From: a bacterium
GTDB taxonomy: Bacteria; Planctomycetota; Planctomycetia; Kolteriales; Kolteriaceae
Length of the DNA stretch: 64,000 nucleotides
Direction: 5' to 3'
NCBI GenBank assembly: GCA_019753235.1
Contig: JAIELF010000034.1
Coordinates: forward strand, 1-64,000
The notes below the pieces were generated by a model. That model saw only the letters and a program-made list of their open reading frames with translations. It did not search any database and was not told the DNA's origin. This document shows, in pieces, positions 60,715 to 64,000 of this stretch. Numbering within the stretch: the stretch's first letter is position 1; the number at the start of each line of letters is the position of its first letter. Position numbers and translations under genes: made by a program.

Positions 60715-61062
60715 TCAATCCAGATCCAGATGGAGTTGATGTAGGAATCGGTGAACAATGGGCGCGAGCGTCACCGCGGTCACCGTCAGGAGTGCAAAGC
60801 CGCTGTACAGAGCATAAAAGCCGGCGAACATCTTGCCCGCTTCGGTCGTCATGGGAGTGAGCGGACCCATCCCAGAGAGAATCATCGACGCATTGGCGAA
60901 AGCGTCGATATAAGTCATCCCCTCAAAATAATGATAACCCCATATCCCTATCCCCAACGATCCGACAATCAGCAGCGATGCAGCCAGCATGGAACCGACT
61001 AGCCGCCAAAGGAACACTGCCGCCGGGGCCACCGGCTGCTGGTGATGCTCAAACATTTTCAA
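60715..61062 (-). CDS. Small membrane protein, possible pore-loop (two-TM) channel relative
   Basis: A 115-residue protein with two strongly hydrophobic helices (WRLVGSMLAASLLIVGSLGI and MFAGFYALYSGFALLTVTAV) separated by a re-entrant-like loop, YIDAFANASMILSGMGPLTP. The spacing resembles a two-helix potassium-channel pore, but the TVGYG-type selectivity filter is replaced by LSGMGPL, so potassium conduction is not supported. The ends are cytoplasm-like: a His-rich N-terminus and a HRFLHQLHLDLD C-terminus. An in-frame ATG at 61056 may be the true start. Confidence 0.7.
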   Translation of the reverse strand: MKMFEHHQQPVAPAAVFLWRLVGSMLAASLLIVGSLGIGIWGYHYFEGMTYIDAFANASMILSGMGPLTPMTTEAGKMFAGFYALYSGFALLTVTAVTLAPIVHRFLHQLHLDLD

Positions 61063-61270
61063 GTACTTTCATTCTGTTGATCCGCAAGACGGGCTCGTCG
61101 TTTCGACGGATGTCCGGCGACGCGAACAACGTGACCTAAAACGAAGGGTCTTCGATGAAGGGGCTCGGTATCGCGGCCCAACATCTATACAACCCAGTTC
61201 CGTGAGCACGAATCTGTTTTAGGACCAAGCCGATCGCGACGCTGTCTCTTTTCTTAGAAGAGATTGGCGA

Positions 61271-61300
61271 GCTTTCCTTCGAGGCGCTTTCCTTCGAGGC
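61271..61300 (+). repeat. Exact 15-bp tandem duplication at a sigma-factor start
   Basis: The unit GCTTTCCTTCGAGGC occurs twice with no spacer (61271-61285 and 61286-61300) directly before the GTG/ATG start of the second sigma gene. Each copy ends in CGAGGC, which is the only Shine-Dalgarno-like element there, so copy number could change translation of the sigma factor. Confidence 0.8.
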
Positions 61301-61303
61301 GTG

Positions 61304-61843
61304 ATGGCGGCCGAGGAACTCGAATTCTTGACGACCGGAAGCGAAGCCGCCTGGGCGTCGTTTGTCGATCGTTATTTGCCTTTGATCGTGTCCGCCATCC
61401 GTCGAACCTTGCCCCATTCGCCGGCCACCGATCAAGAGGATATCATCCAAGACATTTTCGTTCGGCTGTGTCAGCATGACTATCGGCTTCTCAAGAGTTA
61501 TAACCCCGATCAATCATCATTAGCGACCTGGCTGACGGTGGTCGCGCGCGGCGTCGCGATTGATGCCCATCGCCGAAGCGTTCGTCGAATCAAGACCGAG
61601 CCGATGGATTTCGCCCCAGAACCCTCGCGCGAGACACCCCTCCGGGAGGGAATCTCCCTCCCCCCGGGCCTGCTTTCACCTCGGGAGTCGGCCATACTGA
61701 CGCTTCTTTTTGACCAAGACTGCGACGTCGACGAGGTCGCCGACCGCCTCGGAATTCACCCGCAAACTGTTCGGAGCACCAAGCACAACGCGCTGACAAA
61801 ACTGCGAAAACATCTCGGAAAATCCCCGGGAGAGCCTCCCTGA
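61304..61843 (+). CDS. Sigma-70 family (ECF-like) RNA polymerase sigma factor (module 2)
   Basis: A 179-residue sigma factor. Region 2 reads AWASFVDRYLPLIVSAIRRT, DQEDIIQDIFVRLCQHDYRL and SSLATWLTVVARGVAIDAHR. Region 4 reads LSPRESAILTLLFDQDCDVD, then EVADRLGIHPQTVRSTKHNA, the helix-turn-helix. The acidic linker is short. GTG 61301 and ATG 61304 are adjacent possible starts; a tandem 15-bp repeat lies immediately upstream. An AT-rich stretch (61885-61920) follows the gene and probably contains a promoter for the next two genes, perhaps one read by this sigma. Confidence 0.92.
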   Translation: MAAEELEFLTTGSEAAWASFVDRYLPLIVSAIRRTLPHSPATDQEDIIQDIFVRLCQHDYRLLKSYNPDQSSLATWLTVVARGVAIDAHRRSVRRIKTEPMDFAPEPSRETPLREGISLPPGLLSPRESAILTLLFDQDCDVDEVADRLGIHPQTVRSTKHNALTKLRKHLGKSPGEPP

Positions 61844-61968
61844 CGCCTATTTCCAGTCGACCCTGAGAGACCAGCACGCAAAAGCTTTTACATAAATTAT
61901 TTAGATCAATTTATTCCAACCTGGATAAAGCACCGATCAGCGACGAATCACCCTTGGGAGGAACGAAA

Positions 61969-62427
61969 ATGGACGATGCCGACAAGAGAATATGGGAGCA
62001 AATTCGCCGGCAAGCGTCGGGCCGCGATGAAGTCGATCAGGCGTACGCTCGTTGGCTGGCAGGGGAAAGCTCTGCCGAGCTTCTGAGCGACCTTCTCCTT
62101 CGGGATCCGGACTTAGCTCGGCTAGTCGCGCATCCCGTCCACGAAATCGTTTCTGACTCAATGCGAGCAAAAGTCCTTGCCCTGCGCTCGCCACCTTCGA
62201 CCATTGTTTCCCCGGCACGCCGGGTTGCGGCCATCGGGTCAGCCCGTTGGGTGCAATGGTCATCGCTGGCGGCGAGCTTATTGGTCGCCTCCTCGGCCGG
62301 CTTGTATCTGGGAAAAAGTGTCGGCCATAGACAGCATCGTCCCGAGCCGCAAGCAAGGATCTGGATCGATGATGTCGAGGGGCTCGGCTTAGAAGGACTC
62401 TTTCCCGACAATGCAGGAGATTCCTGA
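61969..62427 (+). CDS. Short single-helix membrane protein, candidate anti-sigma factor
   Basis: A 152-residue protein. Residues 1-90 are cytoplasmic and helical (MDDADKRIWEQIRRQASGRD, RWLAGESSAELLSDLLLRDP). One membrane helix lies at about 92-113 (VQWSSLAASLLVASSAGLYL), and a short outside tail ends in acidic residues. The order sigma, then small one-helix protein, then periplasmic sensor matches ECF anti-sigma architecture. ATG 61969 follows GGGAGGAACGAAA. The stop TGA overlaps the next start by 1 base (TGATG). No conserved zinc anti-sigma motif is present, so the role is inferred from topology and context. Confidence 0.75.
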   Translation: MDDADKRIWEQIRRQASGRDEVDQAYARWLAGESSAELLSDLLLRDPDLARLVAHPVHEIVSDSMRAKVLALRSPPSTIVSPARRVAAIGSARWVQWSSLAASLLVASSAGLYLGKSVGHRQHRPEPQARIWIDDVEGLGLEGLFPDNAGDS

Positions 62428-62891
62428 TGAACCGCCTAGGCTGGAATTTGTTCTACTCGTTGGCTGCTCTAAACGTTTTCACCATCGCAGGGTACCAATG
62501 GTCGCTCGCCAGTAGTGATGTGCGTCCCAGGTATCATACTCTCGTCGATGCATTCGAAGTCAGGGTTCCCCTCGCGCCGGCCGAGCGAACACTCCTCGAA
62601 GATCTTGAGACGAGGGTTCTCGCGAAACGGCAAGAGTTGCTTCCTGTGATGGAAATGATGGCCCCGCGGGTTCGTGAACTGTTGCTTGCCAACAAACTCA
62701 ACACGGATGAACTGCTAGCCCTTTTTCAGCAGAACTTTCCCGAGCGGCTCGATTACCTGCGCTACGAACATGAGGAGTTCTTCAACGCTTTGCAGCAGTT
62801 GCCTCCGGAGAAACGGACCATGCTCGTCGATTTCATGGTAGAGCATCGACTCAATGCAGTCCGTCGATGGGTCAATCAGTCCGCCCCATGA
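62427..62891 (+). CDS. CpxP/CnrX-like periplasmic sensor candidate
   Basis: A 154-residue protein with an N-terminal membrane anchor (LFYSLAALNVFTIAGYQW) and an all-helical periplasmic domain: APAERTLLEDLETRVLAKRQ, ELLPVMEMMAPRVRELLLAN and PERLDYLRYEHEEFFNALQQ, then LPPEKRTMLVDFMVEHRLNA. The L-x-P-E-x-R pattern in the last helix pair is typical of the CpxP/Spy/periplasmic heavy-metal-sensor group. His and Met residues are available, but I cannot confirm the CnrX metal site. It is translationally coupled (TGATG) to the candidate anti-sigma gene, as CnrX is to CnrY. Confidence 0.72.
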   Translation: MNRLGWNLFYSLAALNVFTIAGYQWSLASSDVRPRYHTLVDAFEVRVPLAPAERTLLEDLETRVLAKRQELLPVMEMMAPRVRELLLANKLNTDELLALFQQNFPERLDYLRYEHEEFFNALQQLPPEKRTMLVDFMVEHRLNAVRRWVNQSAP

Positions 62892-62991
62892 GGATCGGCT
62901 TTTTTTAGAACATGAACCGTACTTTCAAAGTTTTTGCAAGGACGCCGGTGTGTTTCTATCGTCGGGTTCAATTCCAGTAGGAGCAAGAAAG

Positions 62992-64000
62992 ATGACACGT
63001 TCCATGGTGATCTTAACGTGGATGATCGCGGTTGGGACTCTTACTATTCAAGCGGATTCACCCAAGAGCACGGGGTCGAAAGTCGGCACCACTCTTCCTG
63101 CTGTTGAGTCCCCGGACTTTTACGGCAAGCCGCACCAACTTCCCAAGACAGACTCGTCGGCGACGGTCTTGATCATGATCGGTACGGAATGCCCGCTGGT
63201 TCGGTCCTACGCACCCAGACTCAATCAACTCGCAAAGGAGTTCGGCGAGCGCGGCGTGACGTTCCTTGGAGTTGACTCGAACCGCCAAGACAACCTCGAA
63301 GAAATCAAGGCATTCGCTCGTCAGTATGAAATCAGCTTTCCGATCCTAAAGGACAACGAAAGCCGACTGGCCGATCTCGTCGGAGCCGTTCGTACGCCAG
63401 AAGCGATCCTCCTCGATGCTCAGGGAGTGATTCGTTACCACGGCCGAATCGACGATCGCATGGGGATCGGTTACGCAAAGGGTGCCGCCAGCCAAGAGGA
63501 TCTCAAAAATGCGATCGAAGATGTGTTGGCGAAACGAGAGGTCAAGCTCTCCAGCACCGAGGCGCCGGGATGCCACATTGGTCGATCCCGTTCGACCGCG
63601 CCTACCGGCGAGATCACCTACAACAAGCAAGTCAGCCGAATCCTTCAAGATCGTTGTGAGCGATGCCATCGTGCCGGCGAAATCGGCCCCTTTGCCTTGA
63701 ATGATTATCAGGATGCGGTCGACTGGAGCGAAACGATTGCGGAGGTCGTCGACAACGGGCGAATGCCTCCATGGTTTGCAGCTCCCAAGTACGACGGCGT
63801 CTTTCACGATCAAGCCACTCTCACGCCCGAGGAGAAAGCGACCATTTCTCAATGGATCGCCAACGGTTGTCCCGAAGGGAACCCAAGCGATCTTCCACCG
63901 AAACGTGAATACGTTGATGGCTGGCAGATTAAAACAGACCAGGTTTGGTACATGTCGGACAAATCCTTCCCGGTGAAAGCCGAGGGCATCATGCCTTACG
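62992..64000 (+). CDS. Redoxin domain fused to cytochrome-c-like domain (3' end missing)
   Basis: The frame is open to the window edge; 336 residues are visible. A signal peptide (MTRSMVILTWMIAVGTLTIQ) is followed by a thioredoxin-fold redoxin domain (residues 30-180; VLIMIGTECPLVRSYAPRLN with only one active-site Cys, Cys67, and RTPEAILLDAQGVIRYHGRI). A cytochrome-type segment then carries the haem motif CERCH (Cys222, Cys225, His226), in QVSRILQDRCERCHRAGEIG, followed by NGRMPPWFA. Family members often end in a copper-monooxygenase-like domain, which would lie beyond the window. ATG 62992 follows AGGAGCAAGAAAG. It may belong to the second sigma module. Confidence 0.88.
   Translation, partial: MTRSMVILTWMIAVGTLTIQADSPKSTGSKVGTTLPAVESPDFYGKPHQLPKTDSSATVLIMIGTECPLVRSYAPRLNQLAKEFGERGVTFLGVDSNRQDNLEEIKAFARQYEISFPILKDNESRLADLVGAVRTPEAILLDAQGVIRYHGRIDDRMGIGYAKGAASQEDLKNAIEDVLAKREVKLSSTEAPGCHIGRSRSTAPTGEITYNKQVSRILQDRCERCHRAGEIGPFALNDYQDAVDWSETIAEVVDNGRMPPWFAAPKYDGVFHDQATLTPEEKATISQWIANGCPEGNPSDLPPKREYVDGWQIKTDQVWYMSDKSFPVKAEGIMPY

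Noticed and set aside
1-64000. CRISPR arrays, insertion sequences, prophage, integron sites and rRNA
   Set aside because: No regularly spaced repeats, transposase motifs, terminal inverted repeats, phage genes or rRNA-like conserved sequence were found on either strand.

Overview
The window reads as chromosomal DNA of a planctomycete (Planctomycetota). The evidence is gene content and style: Tat-exported Gfo/Idh and DUF1501 proteins, a redoxin fused to a haem-binding domain, GYF_2/hydrolase fusions, PDZ proteins tied to ECF sigma factors, GTG/TTG starts, GC-rich codons and a sparse operon structure. I see no phage, IS element, CRISPR array or rRNA. Two tRNA genes are present: tRNA-Pro(UGG) and tRNA-Leu(GAG).

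Layout. 1-3.4 kb: the 5' part of a Gfo/Idh oxidoreductase, a frameshifted membrane protein, a DUF1501 protein and a lysine-rich small protein. 3.4-8.5 kb: queG coupled to an M2/M3-type peptidase, then a divergent lipoprotein plus xerC. 8.5-13.1 kb: acyl-CoA dehydrogenase, a frameshifted small gene and a large GYF_2/membrane/hydrolase protein. 13.1-15.5 kb: a gene-poor stretch with a broken ferredoxin-like gene, a GNAT acetyltransferase and tRNA-Pro. 15.5-22.1 kb: a TPR protein followed by flgN-like, flgB, flgC, fliE and fliF, the early flagellar rod and MS-ring block. 22.1-32.4 kb: 2-hydroxyacid dehydrogenase, a giant MscS channel, a zinc-binding lipoprotein, a thioredoxin-like protein, gcvPA, a roughly 390-nt structured non-coding element ending in a terminator, a small conserved protein and proB. 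32.4-44.3 kb: a GlcD/GlcF-type fusion flavoprotein, pgi, pgpA-cupin-rnr, a DinB protein, a thioredoxin-TPR protein, deoC, a LOG protein and a STAS protein. 44.7-56.3 kb: a squalene-cyclase-repeat membrane protein with a membrane partner, tRNA-Leu, a PDZ protein, an orphan N6-adenine DNA methylase, sialate O-acetylesterase, a double-hydrolase protein and an M19 dipeptidase. 56.6-64 kb: two ECF sigma modules. The first is sigma, a PDZ-bearing membrane anti-sigma candidate and a secreted double-PDZ protein. The second is sigma, a short membrane anti-sigma candidate, a CpxP/CnrX-like periplasmic sensor candidate, then a redoxin-cytochrome running off the end.

The most unusual items are: the hairpin-dense candidate RNA at 30249-30639; two genes (pgpA, rnr) whose best start is ATC behind an ideal Shine-Dalgarno site; a ferredoxin-like gene interrupted by a single in-frame TGA; the two sigma modules with extracytoplasmic sensor domains; and a strong local excess of the palindrome CGATCG and its octamer GCGATCGC. 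Two other small genes carry single-base frame changes in homopolymers, so sequencing error has to be excluded before any of these are called pseudogenes.
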